Source of the DNA: Gracilimonas sp040882225
GTDB taxonomy: Bacteria > Bacteroidota > Rhodothermia > Balneolales > Balneolaceae
NCBI GenBank assembly: GCA_040882225.1
Contig: JBBEBR010000012.1
Location: 1 to 64,000, forward strand
Direction: 5' to 3'
DNA length: 64,000 nt
Position 1 is the stretch's first letter. The number at the start of each line of letters is the position of its first letter. The position numbers and the translations under genes are program-made. Below are positions 28,301 to 36,773 of the stretch, piece after piece. The notes under the pieces are model-generated. The model saw nothing but the letters and a program-made list of their open reading frames with translations, had not been told where the DNA came from and did no database searches.

Positions 28301-28982
28301 AATGGATTCTGAGTTCGACAGTTTTTATTTAGGTATTGTAGATGGTAAAAGTGACTATTGGGGTGACGACCCTCAAAATGCTGAGGGAATTCTTTTTCGT
28401 ATAGATGATGAAGAGATTGCATTTAAAGACAAACCCATCCAAACTGGAAGCTGGTTCCATGTAGCAGGCACCTTCGAGGACGAAATGATGAAGCTGTACA
28501 TTAATGGAGAGATGGTAAAAACAGCATCTTATACAGGCATCATAACGGTCTCTGAATCTGATTTATTTATAGGAAATACAGCCACTGGTGATCAGCCTTT
28601 TTACGGAGATTTAGATGATATAAGAGTCTATAATTATGCGTTATCTGACAGTGCCATCGCTGATTTCATAGATATTGAAACTGTTGTTGTCCCTAATGAG
28701 CCAGCGCCCGAAAAACCTGACAGCTTTAAGCTCTCGCAGAATTATCCTAATCCCTTTAATCCAACTACACAAATTGAATTTTCCATCCCTGTTGCCGGAG
28801 ATGTTTCTCTGAAAATATTTAATACAATAGGTCATGAAGTAGCAACTCTGAAAAGCGGGCGTTTGAATAGTGGTTATCATTCTGTGACCTTTGACGCCAG
28901 TCAAATTTCATCCGGTGTATATTTTTATCAGCTAAGGTTTAAGGAGCAAACTCTCATTAAGAAGATGCTGTTAATAAAATAG
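25389..28982 (+). CDS. Giant secreted protein with five LamG domains and a T9SS sorting domain
   Basis: The 1,197-residue protein has a signal peptide (cleavage after LLAQ, about 22). Five concanavalin A-like LamG_3 domains start near residues 26, 230, 457, 677 and 883. Each opens with a phrase like 'LSFDESVTDLSG', passes through a 'YxFxGxxDxIxIxD' strand and 'WxHVAGTYDGNTLKIFLNGE', and closes with 'DDIRLYNYALPDSAI'. The C-terminus from about 1111 (NYPNPFNPTTQIEFSIP to the end KMLLIK) is a type A sorting domain, so the protein should be exported by the type IX system and anchored or released at the surface. LamG domains bind glycans or proteins; adhesion is the likely role. No catalytic domain is present. 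Confidence 0.9.
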   Translation: MKFFLVALLTLLFANTPSLLAQETPLPVLHLSFDESVTDLSGLNPEIDVQGGRFVEDRNGNPNSAFYFDGVDDAITIADTDNALDGITELSFMSWVKYEGFDEESYYATILERFDSYDTEGYFFGMNRDGYLEVEGYTAGAGLEANEWSHIAFVIGEGRIKFYFNGKLIDEASTLNEKYLANNSDITIGISEFSNSPFQGSLDEVKIYDYAADENVIRINAGLEPIVKVQDRIFYMPFSGAIADSSKYEHEVFEDPETGKADGTFIEDRFGGQDKAYRFKGTDNAIQVHDSELYRYLNFYNSFTIALWLYVESYPEENSVIMQLPYHYNGTSIGFSMELDNSGMLNFYTKTGDLYSKNNRSEFPQRQWVHVAITYNGENSEVFINGEKDINTIDTRPSFPVDCCGHEKRLYIGNNYSNTEGFNESIDDISIYNYELSDSEIKSIVDYEYSFNSPENSLLISFPFDTSLEDESDIENNITVTGGNLASDRFGNTQQAYKFNQADYITIADTDNRLDSLYTEVTFSTWVRADNLSENGTHAKNILLSRTDQENADKLKFWLYKNPDFRNQIYFSVNSKVVSVNSLDVVEGNWIHVAGTYDGNTLKIFLNGELIRSENYETTLSLTDSDLHIGGKPSYLKNEKGFDGVMDDIRLYNYALPDSAIKSSYDLEIGRRFEKQEIAYLPFNGSAIDSSHNRNNTEVIGAQLSGGRFDQEETAYTFNDDTDVIKIKDDSAELDSIYAGLTIHTWIKFDEDSDMSIVHRKDSSQYGQFYLGMSGTKVRFKINNAEIYYYHYKLNRGKWYLISATFEDSKMKLFIDGQLASEGGYSGRLEMGESDILIGNNNDLSQPFRGSIDEVGIYNYALEEEIIQAFYENRFKGYDLPPQNMLHLSFSNTLVDSSETDHPVISEGGSFTEDRLDNPESAYSFDGENDRLIIKDSNSALDSIGTGFTMAAWVNMKGGGVNYPQSSLISRMDSEFDSFYLGIVDGKSDYWGDDPQNAEGILFRIDDEEIAFKDKPIQTGSWFHVAGTFEDEMMKLYINGEMVKTASYTGIITVSESDLFIGNTATGDQPFYGDLDDIRVYNYALSDSAIADFIDIETVVVPNEPAPEKPDSFKLSQNYPNPFNPTTQIEFSIPVAGDVSLKIFNTIGHEVATLKSGRLNSGYHSVTFDASQISSGVYFYQLRFKEQTLIKKMLLIK

Positions 28983-29092
28983 CATACTTACTGCTCTCTC
29001 TTAGTACCATATTACACTTGATGATTGAAATCCATTTCATTTTTAAGTCGAAAGAGTAGATGTATCAGAACAATCTGCAAAATCAATCAAAA

Positions 29093-29123
29093 AAAAGAAG
29101 CCCTCTATCAAAGGGCTTCTTTT
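29093..29123. terminator. Bidirectional rho-independent terminator
   Basis: The stem AAAAGAAGCCCT / AGGGCTTCTTTT has a seven-base loop, with an A-rich run before it and T-rich run after it. It lies between the convergent LamG gene and ftsZ and can serve both strands. Confidence 0.85.
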
Positions 29124-29221
29124 GTGTTAGCAATCTATAGCTTGAAAAGCTATATCCAGTAAAATGGTTGGTTGTAGGAGATACCTTACCCACGGTATTT
29201 CCAGAAACCATCACAAAAGGC

Positions 29222-30547
29222 TCAATCCATAATTTTTCTCAGGAAAGCAGGCTGATCGGTATCGTCTTTTCTTATACGCTCAGTACGGCTTTGAAAAGGT
29301 GCGATATTATCCTTTGTTTCTGTTTTTTGATCTTCCTGTTCATCATAAATATCCTCACTCTCCTCCGGTCTGCGAACATTCAGATTTCGGCGCAGGTAAG
29401 AGGGTGTGTCCAGCTTCTTTAGGTTATTTTCGCCTTTGTAATAATCGCCGGTACTTCGTGAAAAGCGATTTGGAACCTGTGATTCTTTTTGGGATTGAAT
29501 ATTGGAAGCGGCATTTTCAGCTGCCTTATGCAACGACTCTTTTGGAGCCACTTTTGCGGTAGTCCGGTCTTCAGCCAAATCGAAACCTGTAGCGATTACC
29601 GTTACCCGGATTTCCGTGCCAAAGTTTTCATCGAGCACGGTACCAAGAATAATCTCGGCGTTATCACCTGCTTCCTGTTGAATGATGCTCGTTGCCGTGG
29701 TTGTTTCCCGCATTCCAAGATTTGCTCCGGCTGAAATATTCACCAGAACATTTCGCGCTCCGCGAATACTTACTCCATCAAGCAAGGGAGAGTTGATTGC
29801 GGATCGGGCTGCCATCTCAGCACGGTCGGGTCCTTCGGCTGTTGCAGAACCCATAATTGCGGCTCCGCCATCATTCATAGTAGTGCGCACATCGGCAAAA
29901 TCAAGATTGATAAGGCCGGGCATCAGGATGAGGTCGCTGATTCCACGAGTTGCGTTGTATAAAACTTCATTTGCCATAGCGAAAGCATCCATCAAGGAAG
30001 TGTTTTCGTCGGCTATATCAAGAAGCCGTTCATTGGGGATAACAATCACCGTATCACAATTTTTCTTGAGCTCGGTGATGCCCTCAAGTGCATATTTCTT
30101 GCGAATTTTACCCTCACATTCAAACGGGGTAGTGATGATTCCCACGGTAAGAATTCCGCGCCGTTTTGCGATACCTGCCACAACGGGTGCTCCACCGGTT
30201 CCGGTTCCGCCGCCCATTCCTGCCGTTACAAAAATCATATCAGCACTTTCAATTGATTCCTCAATTTCGTGCCGGTTTTCTTCCACAGCTTCGCGGCCAA
30301 TTTCTGGTCGTGCACCGGCTCCAAGGCCGTTTGTAAGTGCTGAGCCTACCTGAATTTTGATATCCGCCATGCTGTTTTTGAGTGACTGGGCATCGGTATT
30401 CAGCGCAATATACTCTACGCTGTCGAGTCCCATATTTATCATATTATTTATGGCGTTTCCGCCACCACCGCCAACGCCTACGACTTTGATCTTAGCGTTT
30501 TCCTGGCTCTGTTCGTCGAAAAAGAAACGTGAATTATTGTTAGCCAT
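29222..30547 (-). CDS. ftsZ: Cell division tubulin homologue FtsZ
   Basis: FtsZ polymerises with GTP into the division ring. The 441-residue protein has KVVGVGGGGGNAINNM at about 21-36, the GTP signature GGGTGTG at 112-118, and the T7 loop NLDFADVRT near 208. A variable linker from about 320 contains YYKGENNLKKLDTPSYLRR. The end DQPAFLRKIMD is the conserved C-terminal peptide that binds FtsA. It is the last gene of the dcw cluster, with 220 bases separating it from ftsA. Confidence 0.98.
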   Translation of the reverse strand: MANNNSRFFFDEQSQENAKIKVVGVGGGGGNAINNMINMGLDSVEYIALNTDAQSLKNSMADIKIQVGSALTNGLGAGARPEIGREAVEENRHEIEESIESADMIFVTAGMGGGTGTGGAPVVAGIAKRRGILTVGIITTPFECEGKIRKKYALEGITELKKNCDTVIVIPNERLLDIADENTSLMDAFAMANEVLYNATRGISDLILMPGLINLDFADVRTTMNDGGAAIMGSATAEGPDRAEMAARSAINSPLLDGVSIRGARNVLVNISAGANLGMRETTTATSIIQQEAGDNAEIILGTVLDENFGTEIRVTVIATGFDLAEDRTTAKVAPKESLHKAAENAASNIQSQKESQVPNRFSRSTGDYYKGENNLKKLDTPSYLRRNLNVRRPEESEDIYDEQEDQKTETKDNIAPFQSRTERIRKDDTDQPAFLRKIMD

Positions 30548-30644
30548 GTTAACTCCTGTTGAGTTGTTGTTTACTGGATTGTTATTGTAGATGATTGCTT
30601 ATTTCTACTGTTAAAGTTCTTAGAAATTGCTGATGAAATTCCAT

Positions 30645-30736
30645 CCGTCAGACGAACGAATAGGCCTCCATCTGACCGCTCTAAGTCGGTCTGATGGATA
30701 ATTCGAACTACTTTGTGTTTTTAATTCGTTAGACGG
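30645..30736. repeat. Nested inverted repeat between ftsA and ftsZ
   Basis: The inner arms TCCATCTGACCG (30667-30678) and CGGTCTGATGGA (30687-30698) pair with one mismatch. Outer arms at 30645-30661 and 30724-30736 pair imperfectly (CCGTC...CGAAT with ATTCG...GACGG). There is no U-tract on the minus strand after the stem, so it is not a standard terminator. It may be a dispersed palindromic element or an attenuating/RNA-processing site that changes the FtsA:FtsZ ratio. Confidence 0.55.
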
Positions 30737-30767
30737 TTCCATAGTTTTTCTGATTGCTTGTTTTGAA

Positions 30768-32027
30768 TTAAAGTTCTTTAAACCAACTTTTCATGCGGTC
30801 GGTAATTTTCTGCATTACCTGTTCCACATTGGTTCCTTTCGATGATGCGGGCATCATCGCCTGATTGTTGGCTGTACCAGATCGAAGAGCATGCATCACC
30901 AAACCAACGCCGGTAGCGTAAATCGGGCTGTTTACTTCTTCTTTTAAGCCCCCGGTTATACCGAGAGGAATTCCCACTTTGGCATCAATGCCTAAGATTT
31001 CGTTTGCCAGTGGACAAATATTCTTAATTAGTGATCCGCCGCCTGTAATAACTACACCGGCACTCAGGGCATCCACATAGCCACTGCGTTTTATTTCGAT
31101 GCCTACTATTTCAAGGATCTCTTCCATCCTTGCCTGTACAATTTTGGCAAGAATGCTTTTGGTGATTTCTTTGGGTGGCCTTCCCGCAATTCCGGGAACG
31201 GTGATTACTTCATCTTCTTCAATTAAATCGGCATAGCTTTCACCGTGCTTTCTTTTGAGTGTTTCAGCCTGATCGTCTAATACACTGAGTCCAAGACGGA
31301 TATCGTCGGTTACTTTTTGCCCTGCAATAGCGATTACAGCCGTATGCCGGATGGTGTTGTCTTGGAAAATGGCTACATCGGTTGTTCCGCCGCCGATATC
31401 AACTAAAACTACACCGGCTTCTTTTTCTTCTTCATCCAAAACGGAATAAGAAGACGCAAGCGGCTCAAGAATAAGATCGGCAACCTGATAGCCTGCACGT
31501 TCCACACATCGGTACATGTTTTTTGCAGCTGAAACCAAGCCTGTAATAATGTGGACTTCCGCCTCCATTCGCATCCCGCTCATTCCAACCGGATCACTGA
31601 TGCCGTCTTGCCCATCTACCACAAATTCCTGTGGAATCACATGCAAAATCTGCTGATCTGTAGGAAGCATGATGCGCTGGCAATCTTCCAGAAGTCGTTC
31701 CACATCTTTAGCGGTAATTTCATTATCGCGATTATTTATGGTGATGACTCCTTTGCTTCGCATACTACGGATGTGATCGCCGGCAATTCCAACATTCACG
31801 GAATTAACTTTTATCCCTGAAGCAAGCTCAGCCTGGTCGATGGCATCTTTGATGGCATTTACCGTTTTATCGATATTTACTACAACGCCACGGTTCAATC
31901 CGTCGCTGGGCGCTTTACCCACCCCGAGAATATTAATGCGTTGTTGTTCATCAATAGATGCTACGATTGCGCAAATTTTTGTAGTCCCGATGTCGAGGCC
32001 TACCATTATGTTTTCATGTTCTTCCAT
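30768..32027 (-). CDS. ftsA: Cell division protein FtsA
   Basis: This actin-like ATPase tethers FtsZ to the membrane. The 419 residues contain the phosphate-1 motif VGLDIGTTKICAIVA at about 9-23, the DIGGGTTDVAIF phosphate-2 motif near 205, and the adenosine motif VITGGGSLIKNI near 330. The C-terminal RMKSWFKEL forms the amphipathic membrane-binding helix. It follows ftsQ with a 74-base gap. Confidence 0.97.
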   Translation of the reverse strand: MEEHENIMVGLDIGTTKICAIVASIDEQQRINILGVGKAPSDGLNRGVVVNIDKTVNAIKDAIDQAELASGIKVNSVNVGIAGDHIRSMRSKGVITINNRDNEITAKDVERLLEDCQRIMLPTDQQILHVIPQEFVVDGQDGISDPVGMSGMRMEAEVHIITGLVSAAKNMYRCVERAGYQVADLILEPLASSYSVLDEEEKEAGVVLVDIGGGTTDVAIFQDNTIRHTAVIAIAGQKVTDDIRLGLSVLDDQAETLKRKHGESYADLIEEDEVITVPGIAGRPPKEITKSILAKIVQARMEEILEIVGIEIKRSGYVDALSAGVVITGGGSLIKNICPLANEILGIDAKVGIPLGITGGLKEEVNSPIYATGVGLVMHALRSGTANNQAMMPASSKGTNVEQVMQKITDRMKSWFKEL

Positions 32028-32101
32028 GACTGTCCGCTGTGTTTTGATTGATTGCTAAATTCCTGGTGCTTTTTTCGCAAGCTGTGCTATGTGGTGCCAA
32101 G

Positions 32102-32836
32102 TTAACTTTCACGGGTTACCACCTGATTACTAAACCGGAGATCTACCTGTTGCATAACCTGAATCCCCTTTGTTCGAATTACTTCCGCATAAAATGCTTC
32201 CCAATTTTCTAACTTTGTTTCGAAATCATTCCTGCCAAAAAGAAGTTTGACTCCATTTTCGTGGCTCAATGCTACAACTCCTTCAATTTCATCAAAGGCT
32301 ATTTCGCTTATAGTTGCCCAGCCAAATCCATTTTCTTTAGCTTTCAGCAGGAAATCACGCACTTGTAAAAAAGATTCATCCTTCAAAGTATCAGCTGTTG
32401 CGGCAGAACTGTATCCGTATAACAGGGGCACATCTTTCGATTTTCCCGTCAAAACCGGAAGCCTCACGCCGTCTTCATCTACATAAATCCGGCTGCTTCC
32501 ATCAATCAATAATGCAAGAGGTTCTCTTTCGGTGATGTCGAGTGTTAAACTGCCATTGGGTTCTATAAAAGGGGTTACCGACTTTACGTACACAAATTTT
32601 TCTATCTGATTTACCAGGAGAGATAAATCCACACTGTCTGGATTAAGGCCAATTGTATTACTTGCGGTTTGCTGAATTTGAGCCTCATCGGTGTAATGCA
32701 AAGCGTTTACCTTCACCTTTTGGACGGTCATATTCTGATTCCAATAAAGTGCGGCAACCACAGCAATTCCTGAAATAAGCATCAACGCTGTAACCCAGGG
32801 CATGATTTTTATGCTATGTGAATTCTGGCTGCTCAA
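32102..32836 (-). CDS. ftsQ: Cell division protein FtsQ
   Basis: The 244-residue bitopic protein has a short cytoplasmic tail, one membrane helix at about 12-29 and a POTRA-like domain (VQKVKVNALHYTDEAQIQQT) from about 33. A beta domain with the conserved PNGSLTLDITEREPLALL follows at about 87-104. Sequence conservation in FtsQ is low, and the call leans on its position between murC and ftsA. Its start overlaps the murC stop by four bases. Confidence 0.9.
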   Translation of the reverse strand: MSSQNSHSIKIMPWVTALMLISGIAVVAALYWNQNMTVQKVKVNALHYTDEAQIQQTASNTIGLNPDSVDLSLLVNQIEKFVYVKSVTPFIEPNGSLTLDITEREPLALLIDGSSRIYVDEDGVRLPVLTGKSKDVPLLYGYSSAATADTLKDESFLQVRDFLLKAKENGFGWATISEIAFDEIEGVVALSHENGVKLLFGRNDFETKLENWEAFYAEVIRTKGIQVMQQVDLRFSNQVVTRES

Positions 32837-34260
32837 TCTGCTGATGGTTTATATTTTCCTGATTTCAATACTTTCACAAAATCTTCTCCAAACCGATAAA
32901 TATCACCGGCACCCATAGTTATGATGATATCACCGGTTTTAGCCAGTTCCTTCAGCATGTCGGTCACTTCTTCTTTATCCTCGATGTAGTGCACATTTTT
33001 ATGGCCATACTGCACGGCGGTATCACTAATCAATTTCCCGCTGACACCTTCGATTGGTTTTTCGCGGGATGGATAGACATCTGTAACAATCAGCACTTCG
33101 GCGTCAAAAAAGGAGAGTCCAAATTCTTTGTATAAATCCTGAGTGCGAGAATACAGATGCGGCTGAAAAACGGCTACGATTCTTCGGTCCGGCCAGCCTT
33201 TCCGGGCGGCTTGCAAAGTAGCTTGTACTTCAGTCGGGTGATGGGCATAGTCATCAATCACCAAAATGCCATCGTTAAATTTCTGCTGAAACCGGCGGAA
33301 TACTCCCTGATATCGTTCCAGCCCTTTTTTTATCAGTTTGAAATCAATATCTAATTCGATGCCTGTTGCAATAGCGGCGAGTGCATTTTTCACATTATGA
33401 TCTCCGGGCGAATTCAGGGTAATCACCCCAAGCTTTTCTCCATTCTGAACTACGGTAAAAGTGCTTGTAAAAGCGTTTAGCCTGATATCAACTGCCCGAA
33501 GTTGCGCCTGTGGTGTTAAGCCGTAAGAGATAACTCTTTTCTCGAGCTGTGGAAGAATACTTCGCACATTAGGGTCATCAAGACACACAATAACGGCACC
33601 GTAAAAAGGAACTTTGTTAGCGTAATCGATAAAAGCATTCTTCACGTCTTCCAGATCGTCATAAATGTCCAGATGTTCCGCTTCAATATTCGTGATAATG
33701 GCGATAGAAGGAGAGAGACGCAGGAAAGTCCGGTCAAATTCATCGGCTTCAACTACAATTAAATCTCCTTTACCAACCACCGCATTGGTCTTATCAAAAC
33801 TGTGCACTTTTCCACCCACTATAATTGTGGGATCGTAATTTCCATCTTGCGTTACATGGCCAACCATTGTTGTTGTGGTGGTTTTTCCATGAGTTCCAGC
33901 CACTCCGATTCCGAATTTCATCTTCATAAGTTCGGCCAGCATTTCCGCTCTTTTTATAGTGGGAATGCGTTTTTCAATGGCGGCAATAGTCTCTTCGTTT
34001 TCAGTCGCTTTCACCGCGCTTGTATAAACAACTACATCGGCTCCATCTATGTGTTCGGCTTTATGGCCCTCGAAAACAGTAGCTCCAATTTCTTCAAGGC
34101 GCTTCGTGGTTTCATTCACGGCACCATCCGAACCTGTGACTTTATATCCGCGCTGGAGCAGGATTTCCGCCATTCCGCTCATGCCAATCCCTCCAATACC
34201 GACCATATGAATATGGCGGGTTCGTCCAAATGCGGGTTGAGTTTCAATTCGTTTTTCCAT
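32833..34260 (-). CDS. murC: UDP-N-acetylmuramate-L-alanine ligase MurC
   Basis: It adds L-alanine to UDP-MurNAc in peptidoglycan precursor synthesis. The 475 residues begin with HMVGIGGIGMSGMAEILL at about 18-35, the UDP-binding loop. The ATP loop GVAGTHGKTTTTTMVGH is near 117-133, followed by DDYAHHPTEVQA near 342. Its first base is shared with the last base of murG, and it overlaps ftsQ by four bases, so expression is tightly coupled. Confidence 0.97.
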   Translation of the reverse strand: MEKRIETQPAFGRTRHIHMVGIGGIGMSGMAEILLQRGYKVTGSDGAVNETTKRLEEIGATVFEGHKAEHIDGADVVVYTSAVKATENEETIAAIEKRIPTIKRAEMLAELMKMKFGIGVAGTHGKTTTTTMVGHVTQDGNYDPTIIVGGKVHSFDKTNAVVGKGDLIVVEADEFDRTFLRLSPSIAIITNIEAEHLDIYDDLEDVKNAFIDYANKVPFYGAVIVCLDDPNVRSILPQLEKRVISYGLTPQAQLRAVDIRLNAFTSTFTVVQNGEKLGVITLNSPGDHNVKNALAAIATGIELDIDFKLIKKGLERYQGVFRRFQQKFNDGILVIDDYAHHPTEVQATLQAARKGWPDRRIVAVFQPHLYSRTQDLYKEFGLSFFDAEVLIVTDVYPSREKPIEGVSGKLISDTAVQYGHKNVHYIEDKEEVTDMLKELAKTGDIIITMGAGDIYRFGEDFVKVLKSGKYKPSAD

Positions 34261-35369
34261 CAGTTCAAACGGGATTTAGCAAGTTCTAAAATTTCTTTCG
34301 CGATCATTTGAGCAGCTTCAGGTTTTGCCAGGCTTAATGCTGCCGAATGCATTTTATTCAGCCGTTCCTGATCAAAAATCAAAGATTCTATTAGTTCTGT
34401 TAAATTTTCTTTCAAATTGGAATCGGTTAAGAGCTTGGACGCTCCGGCGTCAACCATAGCTTTTGCATTTTTGGTTTGATGATCTCCCGCCACATTTGGA
34501 GAAGGCACCAACACGCTGGGTTTGCCGGTAAGCATCAGTTCGGAACAAGAACTTGCTCCCGCGCGGCTGACAACCAGGTCGGCGGCGGCATAGGCTTCGG
34601 GCATATTTTCAAGGAATGCCGATAACCGCACATCAGCTAATTTTTTTAGGTTGATGGTGGCCGAAAGTTCATCAAAGTATCTCGATCCACATTGCCAGAT
34701 AACCTGTAAACCTGAAGTATCCTGAAGATGCTGAATTTGCTCTGACATAGCTTCATTGATAGTTTTTGCTCCACCGCTTCCACCCAAAACAAGTAAGACA
34801 GGTTTGTTTTCATCGAAACCAAAAGCTTGCAGGGCTTCCTGTTTATCTACATTCAATAACGTTGAGCGGGTGGGATTTCCGGTTATTTGGGTTTTTGACT
34901 CCGGAAAGAAATTATCAGCTTCTTTGAAGGCGGTGAAAATCTTATGGGCAAATTTGGCCAACATCCGGTTTGTGACACCCGGAAAACTATTTTGCTCCTG
35001 AATCACAACGGGAATATTCTTTTTGCCAGCAACCCAGCCCACTGGCCCGGCCGCGTATCCTCCACAAGAAACCACAACCTGAGGTTTAAATGAGTTTAGT
35101 ATTTTTAAACTCTGCATAACGCTGGTAATCAGCTTCACGGGAAATAGCAGGTTTTTCATGGTTAGCCTTCGGTGAAACCCGCTAATCCAAACATTGGCAA
35201 TTTCATATCCCGCTTTTGGAACAGCTTTCCACTCCATGTGATCTTTTGTTCCTACAAAAAGAATACTCGTATTATTATTCTCCGCTTTTAAAGCGTCCGC
35301 AATTGCAATTGCAGGATAAACATGGCCGCCTGTTCCGCCGGCTGCTAATAATATTCTTGGATTACGCAT
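34260..35369 (-). CDS. murG: Undecaprenyl-PP-MurNAc-pentapeptide GlcNAc transferase MurG
   Basis: It makes lipid II from lipid I at the inner face of the membrane. The 369-residue GT28 enzyme has the N-terminal glycine loop LLAAGGTGGHVYPAIAIAD at 7-25 and GGYAAGPVGW near 102. The VLGGSGGAKTINE loop lies at about 187-199, and SRAGASSCSELML, the UDP-GlcNAc-binding motif, near 271. Its start overlaps the ftsW stop by eight bases. Confidence 0.97.
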   Translation of the reverse strand: MRNPRILLAAGGTGGHVYPAIAIADALKAENNNTSILFVGTKDHMEWKAVPKAGYEIANVWISGFHRRLTMKNLLFPVKLITSVMQSLKILNSFKPQVVVSCGGYAAGPVGWVAGKKNIPVVIQEQNSFPGVTNRMLAKFAHKIFTAFKEADNFFPESKTQITGNPTRSTLLNVDKQEALQAFGFDENKPVLLVLGGSGGAKTINEAMSEQIQHLQDTSGLQVIWQCGSRYFDELSATINLKKLADVRLSAFLENMPEAYAAADLVVSRAGASSCSELMLTGKPSVLVPSPNVAGDHQTKNAKAMVDAGASKLLTDSNLKENLTELIESLIFDQERLNKMHSAALSLAKPEAAQMIAKEILELAKSRLN

Positions 35370-36552
35370 AGAACATGGCCCTCCTGCCTCGGTTATGTTT
35401 CGAGATATTCAGAAGAATCCCAACCATAAATCCGGCAAAAAGCATACTGGTTCCGCCATAACTTACAAAGGGCATTGGGAGGCCGGTTACCGGCAAGATT
35501 CCGCTTGCTACGCCCGCATTCACATATCCATATAAAACCACCGTAAGCGTACATGCTACAGCCAAAAGTGAACCAAGATGGTCTTCCGCATTTCGGGCGA
35601 CGTACACCACTCCACGGAATAAAATCAAAGTAAAAATAAAGATGAGAGACATGGCTCCGAGCAGGCCATATTCTTCCGCGATAATGGCAAAAATAAAGTC
35701 GTTGTAGGGGGCGGGGAGGAAATCACGCTGCGAGCTTTTTCCAATTCCAACGCCAAATATTTCTCCTTTGGCTATGGCGATATGCGCTTGTTGCGCCTGA
35801 TAACCGCTTCCCTGAATGATAGTCTCGCTTGGAATGTCTTTTACCTGAGTAAGATATTGTTCAATACGATCCTGCCGGTTTCCAGACTGGTTAAGCAGCA
35901 GCATCCCGCCCAATAAACCAATGCCAACTAATGAGCCAAGCTGAATTACACTCACTCTTCCGATGAACATCACAATAAGGCAAATGGCGAGGAGTATTCC
36001 CGCACTGCTGAAATCTTCAATTCCAATTAAGGCGCAGGTTATAACCACCCAAAACATGATGGGGAGGAAGGTTTTCTTAAAATCTTTGATATACTCCTGC
36101 TTTTCGCTGAGCAACACACAAACGTGAATCATAAGAGCTACGGTGGCAATGGTGGAGGGCTGGAAAGAAAACCCGCCCACATTCAGCCAACGTTTTGCTC
36201 CAAACTGTTCTGCTCCAAAGGCCAAAACGGCTATTAAAAGAATCCAGCTTAAAACCATTCCAAGACGGCTGAATTTTGCGAGAATATGGTAATTTATTTT
36301 TGAGGCAATCAACATTACAATGAAAGCGATACCCAGTTTTACAAGGTGGCCTATAATTAATTGTCCGGCAGTAGTCGATTTTGTCTCCGCAAAAAAAGCA
36401 ATGGAAGAATACACCGCCAGCATGCCAAACACCATCAGGATAACTACCGACATAAGCAGAAAACGATCGCTGCCCTGCGAACGGGTATCAATCTCTTCGG
36501 GCGTTGTGCCGATGATATTGGAGATATTGCTATGTGGGGAGGTGTATATCAT
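35362..36552 (-). CDS. ftsW: Septal peptidoglycan polymerase FtsW
   Basis: This SEDS-family glycosyltransferase works with FtsI at the division septum. The 396-residue protein has about ten membrane segments. It contains the conserved GAKRWLNVGGFSFQPS at about 116-131, the acidic loop with DRIEQYL and FGVGIGKSSQRDFLPAPYNDFIFAII, and the C-terminal GLPMPFVSYGGTSML. Position between murD and murG fits FtsW rather than the paralogue RodA. About 220 bases, holding a palindromic element, separate it from murD. Confidence 0.95.
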   Translation of the reverse strand: MIYTSPHSNISNIIGTTPEEIDTRSQGSDRFLLMSVVILMVFGMLAVYSSIAFFAETKSTTAGQLIIGHLVKLGIAFIVMLIASKINYHILAKFSRLGMVLSWILLIAVLAFGAEQFGAKRWLNVGGFSFQPSTIATVALMIHVCVLLSEKQEYIKDFKKTFLPIMFWVVITCALIGIEDFSSAGILLAICLIVMFIGRVSVIQLGSLVGIGLLGGMLLLNQSGNRQDRIEQYLTQVKDIPSETIIQGSGYQAQQAHIAIAKGEIFGVGIGKSSQRDFLPAPYNDFIFAIIAEEYGLLGAMSLIFIFTLILFRGVVYVARNAEDHLGSLLAVACTLTVVLYGYVNAGVASGILPVTGLPMPFVSYGGTSMLFAGFMVGILLNISKHNRGRRAMFYA

Positions 36553-36586
36553 AGGTTAGTTTTCAACCAAGTTCTCCTTTAGAAAT

Positions 36587-36738
36587 GTCATTGCGAGGAG
36601 CCGATTCTTTATTATCCGATTTATGATTCCATCCGACGCGGCAATCTTTCTTAAATACACAAAATGCTGTATCAGGGAGATTGCTTCGTCGTTAAAAAGT
36701 TCAATCTTGCTCAAACTCGGTAAGCTCCTCGCAATGAC
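36587..36738. repeat. MITE-like palindromic element inside the dcw cluster
   Basis: Perfect 15-base terminal inverted repeats GTCATTGCGAGGAGC (36587-36601) and GCTCCTCGCAATGAC (36724-36738) bound a 152-base element. It has an inner pair, GACGCGGCAATCT (36635-36647) and AGATTGCTTCGTC (36678-36690), that matches with two mismatches. The words match a dispersed 'CATTGCGAGGAGC...GCAATCTC' repeat that I know from many FCB-group genomes. An open frame covering it is spurious. It fills the murD-ftsW junction. Confidence 0.8.
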
Positions 36739-36773
36739 TGGCTCTGGCGATATTTTTAAATTGCAGTTTCTCA

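Noticed and set aside
29682..30353. A 223-codon plus-strand frame inside ftsZ
   Set aside because: It is antisense to a complete, strongly conserved ftsZ, and its composition (runs of Ser, Ala, Pro) is typical of a shadow frame.
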